Numbered from the stretch's first letter, positions 23,985 to 33,769 are shown. The stretch is 38,482 nucleotides of DNA from Eubacteriales Family XIII. Incertae Sedis bacterium (GCA_031276515.1 JAISMX010000111.1:1-38482); one strand, 5' to 3'. Notes: a model not told the origin generated them from the sequence alone. Translations and numbers: made by a program.

Positions 23985-24979
23985 CGTTCGTGTACCCTGT
24001 ATATTTCGTCCGCGCCCGGCGGCTCGACGGAGCGCCGAAGGCCGCCGCCCACGATGACGACGCCCTCGCCGCGCTCCCGCACGGCCCCGATGCACGCCAC
24101 TTCGACGCCGGCCTCCCTTATGGCCGACAGCAGCGCGTCTTTTTTCGCGGGGCGCGCCGCGATCAGCATGGCGCCGCTCGAGATCAGGCGCAGAGCGTCG
24201 AGACCAAAATGCGCGCAGAGCTTTCGCGTGACGGCGGCGACGGGAATGGCTTCCTCCCATATCTCCGCGCCCGTTCCCGAGATTTCGCACATCTCCCAGA
24301 CGGCTCCGAGCACGCCGCCCTCCGTGACGTCGTGCATGCCGGCGGTTCCGATCCGCCCGGCTATCACGCCCTCGCGCACGACGCTGACGCGCGACAGCAT
24401 GGCTTCCGCTTCGAGCAGCTCCGCGTCGCTCAGCACGCCCGCGAGCTTATGTCCGCAATCGCTCGCCAGAATGCCCGTGCCTTCGAGACCGGCCTGTTTC
24501 GTGAGCAGCAGACAGTCGCCGGGCCGCATGTTCTTCGCGCTCTGCGTCGAGCCCTTCGCCGCGCGGCCTATGGCCGTCGAGATGATGACGGGCTTTGTCA
24601 CGGCCGCCGTGATCTCCGTGTGGCCGCCGATGATCTCCACGTCGAGCTCCTCCGCCGCTTCGGCCGCGCGGCGCATGAGCTCGCGAACCTCCTCCTCGCG
24701 CGTGCCTTCGGGCAGCAGCACGGCGAGCAGCACGCCAAGCGGCTCGGCGCCGCTCGCGGCGATGTCGTTGCACGACACGTGGATCGCGAGCGGGCCGGCC
24801 TGCGCCGCGGCCGCCGTGATGGGGTCGGTGGACAGGACGCACTCGTAAGGCGCGAAATCGACGACGGCGCAGTCCTCTCCCACGCCGGGCCGCGTTGTCA
24901 CCTCCGGTCTGCGATGCCGTATGTGCCGAAGCACGATGTCTTCGAGCAGTCTATTGTCAAGTTTTCCTATTTTTAACAT
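23981..24979 (-). CDS. AIR synthase-related (HypE-like) protein
   Basis: GVGEDCAVVDF...CVLSTDPITAAAAQAGPLAIHVSCNDIAASGAEPLGVLLAVLLPEGT..., IIGGHTEIT, GMHDVTEGGVLGAVWEM. Confidence 0.82.
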   Translation of the reverse strand: MLKIGKLDNRLLEDIVLRHIRHRRPEVTTRPGVGEDCAVVDFAPYECVLSTDPITAAAAQAGPLAIHVSCNDIAASGAEPLGVLLAVLLPEGTREEEVRELMRRAAEAAEELDVEIIGGHTEITAAVTKPVIISTAIGRAAKGSTQSAKNMRPGDCLLLTKQAGLEGTGILASDCGHKLAGVLSDAELLEAEAMLSRVSVVREGVIAGRIGTAGMHDVTEGGVLGAVWEMCEISGTGAEIWEEAIPVAAVTRKLCAHFGLDALRLISSGAMLIAARPAKKDALLSAIREAGVEVACIGAVRERGEGVVIVGGGLRRSVEPPGADEIYRVHER

Positions 24980-24982
24980 TAG

Positions 24983-26977
24983 TTATCGCAATTCCTCCGG
25001 CGGAACGCCGCTCTCCACCCACGCGGCGAAGCGCTCCTCATCGATCACGGCGACGCCCAGCGCCCGCGCGGCCTTGTTCTTCGCGGAGCCGGACAGGCTG
25101 TCGTTGTTGATCAGGCAGCTCGTCTTCGCCGTGACGGCGCCGGTCACCTTTCCGCCCAGCGATTCGATCAGCTCTTTCAGCGCGTTCCGGTTCGGATAGC
25201 GCGTCAGGCTTCCCGTGATCACGAAGACCCGGTCGCTGAGAATCCCGCCGGCCGCCTCCCGCGGAGCTTCTTCAAAGCGGATCTCGGCCAAGAGGCGGTC
25301 CAGGGCTTCGCGTTTTTGCGCGTCGCCGAAATAGCGCGTGAACGCTTCGGCGATGACCTCGCCTATGCCGTCCGCGGCCAAGAGTTCCTCTTCTTCGGCC
25401 TCTTGGATGCGGTCCCAGTCGTAGCCGAATGTGCGGCAGATCTGCTTCGCGCCCGCGAGACCCACGCCGGGGATGCCGAGACTGTACAGCAGCCGCACCT
25501 GCGTCGTGCGGCGCGCCTTGTCGACGGCGGCCAGCAGATTCGCGCAGGAGCGCGCGCCGAAGCCGTCCATGCCGGCGATGCGGTCCCGAAAGCGCTCGAG
25601 CCGGAACAGGTCGGCGGGCTCCTTGATCAGGCCCTCGTCCACGAGCTTTTCGAGGCTCGCCTCGGACAGGCCTTCCACGTTCATCGCGTCGCGGCTCACG
25701 AAATGCGCGAGGGATTTGATCTGCTTCGCGAGACAATCCTCGTTCGCGCAGTGGAGAAAGCGCACGCCGCTCTCGTCCCGGATCTCCGTTTCCCGGCCGC
25801 AGACGGGGCAGACGCGGGGGATTTCCGCGGCGCCGCTGCGCGTCAGGTTTTCCGCGATCTGCGGGATGATCATATTGGCCTTGTACACGGTGATGCGGTC
25901 GCCCGCGCCCAGCCGCAGTTCCTCCATGATGCTGATGTTGTGAACGCCGGCGCGGGACACGGTGCTGCCCTCTATCTCGACGGGATCGAATATCGCGATG
26001 GGATTGATCAAGCCCGTACGGGAGGCGCTCCACGCGATTTCGCGCAGCGTCGTCTCGCAGAGCTCGTCCGCCCACTTGAAAGCGATGGAATCTCTGGGAA
26101 ATTTCGATGTGCTGCCGAGCGAGGCGCCGTAGGCGAGGTCGTCGTAGGTCAGAACCAGGCCGTCCGATGGCAGATCGAAGTCCGCAATGCGCCGCTCGAA
26201 CCAAGCGACGCGTTCCGCAAGGCTTTCCGCGTCCACCTCGAAGCATTCGACGAGCGAAAAGCCCTGCGCGCGCAGGAATTCCATCTGCGCGGCGCGCGAG
26301 TTTTGAAAATCCGGCGCGTCTTCGCCCGTCGCGCTCACGAAGGCGAAGGCGTAAAAGCGCACGCGGCGCTCGGCCGTCACGCGGCTGTTGAGCTGGCGCA
26401 CGCTGCCGCTGCTCAGGTTGCGCGGGTTTTTGTACTTGAGGGCCGCGTCCTCTATGCCGGCGTTGATCCGTTCGAAGTCGGCATAGCCGATCACGGCTTC
26501 GCCGCGCAGCGAAAGCTCGCCTCCGTAGGGTATGCGCAGCGGCAGATTCGCGAAGGCGCGCGCGCTCGCGGTCACGACCTCGCCCACCTGCCCGTTGCCG
26601 CGCGTCACGGCCTTGAACAGCTCGCCGCCGCGATAGGTCAGCGCGACCGTGAGCCCGTCCAGCTTCCACGAGAGCAGACCCTTCTTGTCGCCGAGCCATT
26701 CCCGCAGCGCGGCGACGTCCTTTGTCTTGTCGAGCGAGAGCATGGGCGCGGCGTGCGCTTCCTTGGGCAGTTCGGAAACGACCTCGTAGCCCACGTTTTG
26801 CGTGGGGCTGCCCGCGAAGACGAGGCCCGTCTTTTCCTCGAGGGCGGTTAGCTCGTCATACAGCTCGTCGTATTCGATGTTCGGCATGATCTCGCGATCT
26901 TCGCCGTAGTAGGCGCGCGCCGCCTCGGACAGGCGCTCCGTCAGCAGGCGTTGGCGCGCATGCGATTCTTGATCCAT
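24983..26977 (-). CDS. ligA: NAD-dependent DNA ligase
   Basis: YDELYDELTALEEKTG; LSWKLDGLTVALTYRGGELFKAVTRGNGQVGE (KxDG); Zn finger CPVCGRETEIRDESGVRFLHCANEDC; HhH region; C-terminal BRCT (FVITGSLTRYPNRNALKELIESLGGKVTGAVTAKTSCLI). Confidence 0.95.
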   Translation of the reverse strand: MDQESHARQRLLTERLSEAARAYYGEDREIMPNIEYDELYDELTALEEKTGLVFAGSPTQNVGYEVVSELPKEAHAAPMLSLDKTKDVAALREWLGDKKGLLSWKLDGLTVALTYRGGELFKAVTRGNGQVGEVVTASARAFANLPLRIPYGGELSLRGEAVIGYADFERINAGIEDAALKYKNPRNLSSGSVRQLNSRVTAERRVRFYAFAFVSATGEDAPDFQNSRAAQMEFLRAQGFSLVECFEVDAESLAERVAWFERRIADFDLPSDGLVLTYDDLAYGASLGSTSKFPRDSIAFKWADELCETTLREIAWSASRTGLINPIAIFDPVEIEGSTVSRAGVHNISIMEELRLGAGDRITVYKANMIIPQIAENLTRSGAAEIPRVCPVCGRETEIRDESGVRFLHCANEDCLAKQIKSLAHFVSRDAMNVEGLSEASLEKLVDEGLIKEPADLFRLERFRDRIAGMDGFGARSCANLLAAVDKARRTTQVRLLYSLGIPGVGLAGAKQICRTFGYDWDRIQEAEEEELLAADGIGEVIAEAFTRYFGDAQKREALDRLLAEIRFEEAPREAAGGILSDRVFVITGSLTRYPNRNALKELIESLGGKVTGAVTAKTSCLINNDSLSGSAKNKAARALGVAVIDEERFAAWVESGVPPEELR

Positions 26978-27014
26978 GTGTTCTTGCTGAACCTCCGTTT
27001 GTGCAATCCCGGTT

Positions 27015-29234
27015 TTATTTCTTGGCGATCGGCGCCATGCCGCGCGCCAGCTTCTTCTTGCCCGCGTCGTCGAACAGCACGGTCACGGTTTTGTCGTCCG
27101 CTTCTATTACGAGACCGTCGCCGAATTTGCTGTGGTAAACGAGGTCGCCGCTTTCGAGCGCGAAGCCCTCGAAACCCGCGTCCGCCGCATTGCCGCGCGC
27201 GACGCTCTTTTTGGCCTCGGAGAACGGGTCGAAGGGCCGGAACGCGCGGCTCGCCGCGTAGCCGTCGTTGCCGGTCGCGGCGGAATGAAAGATTCCGGAC
27301 GGCTTTCGCAGCGCGTCGCCGTCCACAAAGGCGGGATCTAACTCGTGCAGAAAGCAGGAAACTCGCATGAAATCGGTCTTGCCGTACAGCGTCCTGTTTT
27401 CCGCGCGCGTCAGAAAAAGCTTCTTCATGGCGCGCGTCATGCCCACGTAGCACAAGCGCCGCTCTTCCTCCACGCCGCCCTCTTTTTCGAGGGAACGCCG
27501 GCTCGGAAACAGGCCGTCCTCCATCCCCGGCATGAACACGACGGGAAATTCGAGTCCCTTGGCGCTGTGCAGCGTCATCAGGGTCACGGCGTCCTCGTTC
27601 GGGTCATGGTTGTCTATGTCCGAAAGCAGCGCGAGCTTCTCCAAAAAGTCCGCGAGGGAAATCAGAGGGTTTTCCCGCTCATAGCCCGCGATCACGGACT
27701 TGAAATCGAGCAGGTTTTCGACGCGGCTCTCCGCCTCGACGCTTTCTTGATCCGTGAGGGCCTTCAGGTAGCCCGTCCGCGCCAGCAGGATGTCATAAAT
27801 GTCGGAAACGCGCAGGTTCTCCTTCTCCTCGGCCAGCTCCGTCACCGCCTCCGCCATCTCCGCGACGGCGGAACAGGCCTTCGCGGACAAGCCTTCGCGC
27901 ACGGCCGGATCGGAAACGGCCGCCAGCAGACTCTCGCCCCGCTCCGCCGCGAGCGCGGCGAGCCTTTCGAGCGTCTTGCCGCCGACGCCGCGCTTGGGCT
28001 CGTTGACGACGCGCTCGAAGGACAGGTCGTCGGCCGGATTCTGCACGAGACGCATATAGGCCATCAAGTCCTTGATTTCCTTCCTGTCGTAGTACCTGAG
28101 CCCGCCGAGCACGCGGTAGGGGATGTCGCGCGCGGAAAGGGCCTCCTCGAAGGTTCTCGACTGGACGTTCGTGCGGTAGAGAATCGCGAAATCCCTGAAC
28201 GCGTAATCCGTGTCCGCGCGCATTTGCTCCACGCGCTCCGCTACAAAGGCGGCTTCGGCCTTTTCGTCGTTCAGACTGCGATAGGTGATCTTTTCGCCGG
28301 CATCCTTGTCCGTCCACAGTTTCTTGCGCTTGCGCGAGGGATTCCTCTCGATGACCGAATGCGCGCCGCCGAGGATGTTGGCGTGGGAGCGGTAGTTCTG
28401 TTCGAGCTTCACGACCTTGGTTCCCGCAAAATCTTTCTCAAAATTGAGAATGTTTGTGATGTCCGCGCCGCGCCACTGATAGATGCATTGGTCGTCGTCG
28501 CCCACGACGCAGATGTTTTTGTGTTCCTCGGCCAGCAGGCGTATAAAGCGATACTGCATCGCGTTCGTGTCCTGATATTCGTCCACCATGATATAGCGAA
28601 AGCGCGCGCGATAGGACGCGAGGATGTCGCCGTGCTTCGAGAGCAGCTTGACGGCGTTGAGCAGCAGGTCGTCGAAGTCCATCGCGTTGTTCTTTTTCAG
28701 GATGCTTTCGTATTCCGCGAACAGCGGCGCGATGATCTCGCCCACAGGCGAATCCCCTTCTTCCTTGGCGTATTGTTCCGGGCTCCGGCCTTTTTCCTTG
28801 TTGTCGCCGATGATGCTCAATACGTAAGCCGGCGTGAATTTTTTTTCCTTCACGTCTTGGGCCTTCAGGCAATTCTTGATCACGGTCTTTTGATCCGCCG
28901 GGTCGTACACGACAAAATCGCGGCCATAGCCCGCGGCTTCCGCGTGCGTTCGGAGTATGCGCAGACAGGCCGAGTGAAAGGTCAGGATCCACATGCGCGA
29001 ATTTCCGCCGATCAGCGCTTCCACCCTTTCCCGCATCTCGGCGGCGGCCTTGTTCGTGAAGGTGACGGCCAGTATGCTGTATGGGGAAACCCCTTCCTCG
29101 CGCACGAGCCGCGCGATGCGGTGCGTCATCGTGCTCGTCTTGCCGCTGCCCGCGCCGGCCAGGATCAAGAGCGGCCCGTCCGTGTGCATGGCGGCTTCTC
29201 TCTGCTCGGGGTTCAGCTTCGCCAAATAGTCCAT
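27015..29234 (-). CDS. pcrA: ATP-dependent DNA helicase UvrD/PcrA family
   Basis: MDYLAKLNPEQREAAMHTDGPLLILAGAGSGKTSTMTHRIARL; VDEYQDTNAMQYRFIRLLA; GDDDQCIYQWRGAD; TLHSAKGLEFPVVFMPGMEDGLFP; C-terminal tudor-like GDLVYHSKFGDGLVI. Confidence 0.96.
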   Translation of the reverse strand: MDYLAKLNPEQREAAMHTDGPLLILAGAGSGKTSTMTHRIARLVREEGVSPYSILAVTFTNKAAAEMRERVEALIGGNSRMWILTFHSACLRILRTHAEAAGYGRDFVVYDPADQKTVIKNCLKAQDVKEKKFTPAYVLSIIGDNKEKGRSPEQYAKEEGDSPVGEIIAPLFAEYESILKKNNAMDFDDLLLNAVKLLSKHGDILASYRARFRYIMVDEYQDTNAMQYRFIRLLAEEHKNICVVGDDDQCIYQWRGADITNILNFEKDFAGTKVVKLEQNYRSHANILGGAHSVIERNPSRKRKKLWTDKDAGEKITYRSLNDEKAEAAFVAERVEQMRADTDYAFRDFAILYRTNVQSRTFEEALSARDIPYRVLGGLRYYDRKEIKDLMAYMRLVQNPADDLSFERVVNEPKRGVGGKTLERLAALAAERGESLLAAVSDPAVREGLSAKACSAVAEMAEAVTELAEEKENLRVSDIYDILLARTGYLKALTDQESVEAESRVENLLDFKSVIAGYERENPLISLADFLEKLALLSDIDNHDPNEDAVTLMTLHSAKGLEFPVVFMPGMEDGLFPSRRSLEKEGGVEEERRLCYVGMTRAMKKLFLTRAENRTLYGKTDFMRVSCFLHELDPAFVDGDALRKPSGIFHSAATGNDGYAASRAFRPFDPFSEAKKSVARGNAADAGFEGFALESGDLVYHSKFGDGLVIEADDKTVTVLFDDAGKKKLARGMAPIAKK

Positions 29235-29399
29235 TTTGCCTCCTTGCCGCGACGCCGCGCTCGCGCGGTTTGCGTTATTCAATTGTACCATAAACGCCGC
29301 GAACAGGGAAGCGGGGAAATGTTTTTTGTCAGCGCAATGATCGACAAAAATACGGATTTCACCCGCGAATGCCGGGGCGCATCGCGGATCGGCGAAAGG

Positions 29400-29450
29400 A
29401 AAAAAGAAAAGGAACGGGGCATCGCTTTCACAATCGAAAGCGATGCCCCG
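29400..29450 (-). terminator. Strong intrinsic terminator downstream of cysK
   Basis: 15-bp perfect inverted repeat CGGGGCATCGCTTTC-acaatc-GAAAGCGATGCCCCG (29415-29450); on the minus strand followed by a T-rich tract. Confidence 0.85.
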
Positions 29451-29496
29451 CGGAGGTGTGGACGGTGTTGTTCCGGTTGCGGACTGGGTATCGCGC

Positions 29497-30426
29497 CTAT
29501 TCCTCGAACAGCGCGGTGGAGAGGTAGCGCTCGCCCGTGTCCGGCAGGATGATCACGATGTTCTTGCCGGCGTATTCCGGGCGCTTCGCCAGCTCGGAGG
29601 CGGCCCAAATCGCCGCGCCCGAGGAGATTCCCACGAGCAGACCCTCGGCTTTCGCGACCTCGCGGCCCGTCAGGAAGGCATCCTCGTTCTTGACCTTGAT
29701 GATCTCGTCGTATACGTCCGTGTTCAGCGTGTCCGGCACGAAGCCCGCGCCTATGCCCTGAATCTTGTGCGGCCCGGCGCTTCCCTCAGAAAGCACGGGG
29801 GAATCGAAGGGCTCCACGGCGATGACCTTGATTGCGGGATTCTTGGATTTCAGGTATTCGCCCGCGCCCGTGATGGTTCCGCCCGTGCCGATGCCCGAGA
29901 CGAACAGGTCCACCTTGCCGTCCGCGTCCTCCCAGATCTCGGGACCCGTGGTTTCCTTGTGAATCCGCGGATTGGCGGGGTTCACGAACTGTCCGGGTAT
30001 GAAGGCGCCCGGCGTTTCGGCCGCGAGCTCGTCGGCCTTCGCGATGGCGCCCTTCATGCCCTTGGCGCCTTCCGTCAGCACGAGTTCAGCGCCGTAGGCC
30101 TTGAGCAGCTTGCGCCGCTCGATGCTCATCGTTTCGGGCATCGTCAATATGACGCGGTATCCGCGGGCGGCGGCCACCGACGCGAGACCTATGCCCGTGT
30201 TGCCGCTCGTGGGCTCGATGATGACCGAGCCCGGCTTCAGCTTTCCGCTCTGCTCCGCCTCGTCGATCATGGCCTTCGCGATGCGATCCTTCACGCTTCC
30301 GGCCGGATTGTAATACTCAAGCTTTCCGATCAGGCCCGCCGACAGACCCTTGCTTTTCGCGTAGGCGTTCAGCCGGAGCAGCGGTGTCTTGCCGATCAAA
30401 TCCGTGAGACTCTGTGCTATTGCCAT
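29497..30426 (-). CDS. cysK: Cysteine synthase A
   Basis: [106 protein letters not shown]. Confidence 0.97.
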   Translation of the reverse strand: MAIAQSLTDLIGKTPLLRLNAYAKSKGLSAGLIGKLEYYNPAGSVKDRIAKAMIDEAEQSGKLKPGSVIIEPTSGNTGIGLASVAAARGYRVILTMPETMSIERRKLLKAYGAELVLTEGAKGMKGAIAKADELAAETPGAFIPGQFVNPANPRIHKETTGPEIWEDADGKVDLFVSGIGTGGTITGAGEYLKSKNPAIKVIAVEPFDSPVLSEGSAGPHKIQGIGAGFVPDTLNTDVYDEIIKVKNEDAFLTGREVAKAEGLLVGISSGAAIWAASELAKRPEYAGKNIVIILPDTGERYLSTALFEE

Positions 30427-30556
30427 TTTGTGACCTCCTTTTTGATACTGCTTGCCTCCCGCTCCGCTTTCGCGCTTTCCGGCGCTCGGCCGGGTTTTCG
30501 GAGATGGGGCGGTCGGAATACATTGGTTTATATATATGTTTTCTAAGGTTAATTCA

Positions 30557-30585
30557 ATTGTACCGGCTCGATGCCGCTTTGTCAA
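30557..30585 (-). promoter_or_regulatory. Strong sigma70-type promoter for cysK
   Basis: Minus strand TTGACA - 17 bp - TACAAT; leader of about 120 nt to the cysK ATG. Confidence 0.8.
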
Positions 30586-30708
30586 CAGAAAAGCTGCGTT
30601 TTTTTTGCTCTGAAAATCCCCGCGTTCCTTTGATTGCATGTTTTTCAAAATTGATCGTATTGTAAATCGAAATAACGCTTAATTTTAATTTATAATCGAT
30701 AATATTGC

Positions 30709-30737
30709 TTGATAAAGTTGCAATCGAATGTTAGAAT
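30709..30737 (+). promoter_or_regulatory. Sigma70-type promoter for surface protein gene
   Basis: TTGATA - 17 bp - TAGAAT in an AT-rich island. Confidence 0.75.
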
Positions 30738-30844
30738 CAAGATGCCCGCATTTGTCTCCGCTCGACGGGCGTCCATTCGGAGTCTCCGCTCCGCCCGTCC
30801 GCCCTCGAGCAGGGACTTGTCAGTTGAGTAGGAGGCTCATATAA

Positions 30845-33769
30845 ATGGAAAAAAAGTTCTTTAAAATCGTATCGGCGGTCTTGGTCGCCGCACTCCTCGC
30901 CGCTCCGTGGTCATTCGGAGCGGCTTTGACGGGTACGGACGAAGCCGAAGTCGCTTCGCCCGCGCCCGCCGCAAGCGCGAACGACGCGCTCGGCGTTCCG
31001 CCGTTCTTTCCGGGAGGCGTCACACCCGGCGGCATTGCGCCGGGCGCGCTGCTTCCCTTGTTCAAGCCGGATGAACCGCCGCCTCCGGCCGTCGTCGAGA
31101 GGGCGCTTCCCGCGGACAGGGCCGCGTCGCCCGGCGCCATCACCCCCGGCGCCGTGACGGTAAGCGACTTCAAGTCTTTTGAAGCCGCCGTCAAGGACGA
31201 CAGCGTCAAGGAGATCGTGATCGACGCCGACATTACCATCGAGAGGAAGATCGAGGCGACGCGGAACAACGATTTGACGATCCGGGGCGCCGACAAATCG
31301 ATTCTTCTCATCGAGGACGAAAAATTGCCCGCAAACGCGTTGGATTTCACGATGACATTCAGGGGCAACTACAAAAATATCACATTCAGCGCGATCGAGA
31401 TACACGGACACAGCTACGGCGCTTCCGTAAACGCGCCCGTCAGAGGCGCGCGAGTCGTCTTTGACAACGTCAGGTACATAGGCCCGGCCTTGTATCACGG
31501 CGTCGTCGAGGGGAACACGGGCGTGATCAAGGACAGCGCCATCACGCTCCGCGTACGCAACGAGAAGGTCAGATACACGTCGGAGGCGATGCACGCGTTC
31601 AATGTGGAATTGGTCGGCGACGTCCGGATCACGAAAGAGGAGGAGTCGGGCGAGGATTACGACGAGATTTTCTATTTCTCGCTGCCGGAAGGGGACCTGA
31701 TCGTCGCGGAAAACGCCGACATCAAGATCGCAAACCTTTCCAAAGCGGCGGGATCCGCTTACTGGAGCGGTCTGCTCTTCATCGAAGGCGGCAACGCGAA
31801 CAAGCATTCGTTCGTCGTCAAGGACGGCGCGCGCTTCAGTTACGACGGAGTGGGCGGCTGCGTCCTCGAGCAATGGCCCCTCGACAAATTCACAATCGGA
31901 AAAAAAGCGGAGGTCAACATGCGTCTCAGCGTTCCCGGCGGCAAGAGCATGTTTCGCCGTGACGACAACGGCGCGTATTTCCGGGCGAAGGACATCGTCC
32001 TCGCCGAGGGCGCCGTCTGGAATTACATCCTTCGAGGGGACGCGGGAGAACGCAGGGACGCGCTGCTGGGCGCGGAAAATCTGACCGTTGGCGAAGGCGC
32101 CGTCCTGCGGGCCAAAGCGCCGGAGAACGTGAAGGGCGAGGACCTCCTGCGCTTTTACGGAAAGAAACCCCGCGTGACGCTGAACAAACCCAAGGAAGTG
32201 CTGCTCTACAACGGAGCGAGAACCTCGACGCCCGTGTCCGCGATCTCCGCGGCCCAAGCGGGCGACGGCTACGGCGTTTCCGCGGCGGGTCCCATCGAGC
32301 TCGACTTCATGGGCAAGGGCATCCGGGCCTGGGATGTCGGCAAAGAGAAGATCGGCATAGACGACAATTGGAAGGTGGACACCGCCGCCGCGCACGGCGA
32401 ATGGGGCGTTCCCGCGGCGCAGGGCCATCTCTTCACGCTGACCGCCGCGGTGGGAGGCGACGGCGCGCTGATCCATCCGAACTCCAAACCGCACGCGGGA
32501 AGCGCGCCGCCGAATCCGGATCCGGCCGATCCGCAGCGCGGCCTGAAGAGCTTCGCAAACAAGAGCGTGATCCAATTTGACGGCGAAGGGCATATCATCG
32601 ATGCGCCCGATGCCGCGGAACCGGAATCGGGCGCGAACAACGGCGCTTCGACCGGCAAGCCCGGGGCCGGCGCAAGCAACGGAGGTTCGGCCGGCAAGCC
32701 CGAGGCCGGCACAAGCGCGGACAACGGCGTTCCGGCCGGCAAGCCGGAAGCTGAGATCGCGAAACCGCAGCCGTCCGCGCCGCCCTCCGCCCCCGATTCT
32801 CTCGTCGTGAAGCCCACCGAAACCGCGCCCGACGCCGGCAAGGGCGGCGAAGCGAAAAAGCCCGGCAACGCTTCCGGCGGATCGAGCCATTCGGGCGGCG
32901 GCGGCGGTGACGGCGGCGGTGGCGGCTCATACTTCAAGCCCGGCGCCGGAAGCGGAGGCGCTTCGACCGCCAAACCCGGCGCGGGCGGCGCTTCATCGCT
33001 CAAGCCCGGCAAACCGGGAAGCGCTTCGGCCGGCAAGCCCGGAAACGGCGCTTTGACCGGCGAAAAGCCCAAGGATGAGGGCTCGAAAGAAAATCCCCCG
33101 TCCCCACCGCCGCACAAAGGCGGTCTCGCGGCCGGACCGGAGGACGAGAAGCTCGCCACGCCCGGCGGCATACGCGGCGGCGTGAGCGGAGGCAAACCAG
33201 ACGACGGCGCGGGAGACGCCGGCCCGCGTTCGGACGCCGGAGATCGCAAAGCGGATTCGCGAGGGAGAAGCGCAAGCGGCAGCCGTATCGAACGCGGGGG
33301 CGGAGAAGGCGCTTATTTTACCGGGAACGCGGCGGGCGCCGGACTTCGAGGCCACGCGAAGCGCTCGCAGGGCGCGAACGCGCGGGAATCGCGGCCCGAG
33401 AAGCCGGGAGCGCCGCATGGACTTTTCGGCGCGCCGAAGGCGGAGCAGGGGGACGCATGGGCGCTGCTCAACCTGCTCATCGCCATCTTGTGTTCGATTC
33501 TGACGGCGGCTGCGGCGATTCGGCTCGCGCGGAGCCGCGGAGATGAATCGGAGTGCGAAGCCGACGAAAAAAGGTGTACGGCCTTGCAGCGGCTCGGCAT
33601 GCTCGCGGGCGTTTCGGCGCCCATCGCCTTCCTTCTCACCGAGAACATGAGCGGTTCGATGGTGGCGGTCGACCGCTGGACGCTGCTTATGGCCGCGATC
33701 TTCGCGGCGCAGGCGCTTCTCATGGCGGCGGCCGGCATACGCGGAGAAACTTGGGACGAAAAAGCCTGA
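30845..33769 (+). CDS. Large exported surface protein: signal peptide, beta-helix/pectate-lyase-like adhesive domain, Gly/Pro/Lys repeat stalk, C-terminal membrane domain
   Basis: MEKKFFKIVSAVLVAALLAAPWSFGAAL signal; SDFKSFEAAVKDDSVKEIVIDADITIERKIEATRNNDLTIRGADKSILL (start of beta-helix); GKPGAGASNGGSAGKPEAG-type repeats; C-terminal DAWALLNLLIAILCSILTAAAAIRLA...VDRWTLLMAAIFAAQALLMAA. Confidence 0.8.
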   Translation: MEKKFFKIVSAVLVAALLAAPWSFGAALTGTDEAEVASPAPAASANDALGVPPFFPGGVTPGGIAPGALLPLFKPDEPPPPAVVERALPADRAASPGAITPGAVTVSDFKSFEAAVKDDSVKEIVIDADITIERKIEATRNNDLTIRGADKSILLIEDEKLPANALDFTMTFRGNYKNITFSAIEIHGHSYGASVNAPVRGARVVFDNVRYIGPALYHGVVEGNTGVIKDSAITLRVRNEKVRYTSEAMHAFNVELVGDVRITKEEESGEDYDEIFYFSLPEGDLIVAENADIKIANLSKAAGSAYWSGLLFIEGGNANKHSFVVKDGARFSYDGVGGCVLEQWPLDKFTIGKKAEVNMRLSVPGGKSMFRRDDNGAYFRAKDIVLAEGAVWNYILRGDAGERRDALLGAENLTVGEGAVLRAKAPENVKGEDLLRFYGKKPRVTLNKPKEVLLYNGARTSTPVSAISAAQAGDGYGVSAAGPIELDFMGKGIRAWDVGKEKIGIDDNWKVDTAAAHGEWGVPAAQGHLFTLTAAVGGDGALIHPNSKPHAGSAPPNPDPADPQRGLKSFANKSVIQFDGEGHIIDAPDAAEPESGANNGASTGKPGAGASNGGSAGKPEAGTSADNGVPAGKPEAEIAKPQPSAPPSAPDSLVVKPTETAPDAGKGGEAKKPGNASGGSSHSGGGGGDGGGGGSYFKPGAGSGGASTAKPGAGGASSLKPGKPGSASAGKPGNGALTGEKPKDEGSKENPPSPPPHKGGLAAGPEDEKLATPGGIRGGVSGGKPDDGAGDAGPRSDAGDRKADSRGRSASGSRIERGGGEGAYFTGNAAGAGLRGHAKRSQGANARESRPEKPGAPHGLFGAPKAEQGDAWALLNLLIAILCSILTAAAAIRLARSRGDESECEADEKRCTALQRLGMLAGVSAPIAFLLTENMSGSMVAVDRWTLLMAAIFAAQALLMAAAGIRGETWDEKA

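Noticed and set aside
25316-26851. Plus-strand ORF (511 aa) opposite ligA
   Set aside because: Shadow ORF of ligA.
27345-29552. Plus-strand ORF (735 aa) opposite pcrA
   Set aside because: Shadow ORF that runs over the cysK terminator hairpin; no motifs.
30911-32890. Minus-strand ORF (659 aa) opposite surface protein gene
   Set aside because: Plus strand has promoter, RBS, signal peptide and C-terminal TM domain; the minus ORF is compositional.
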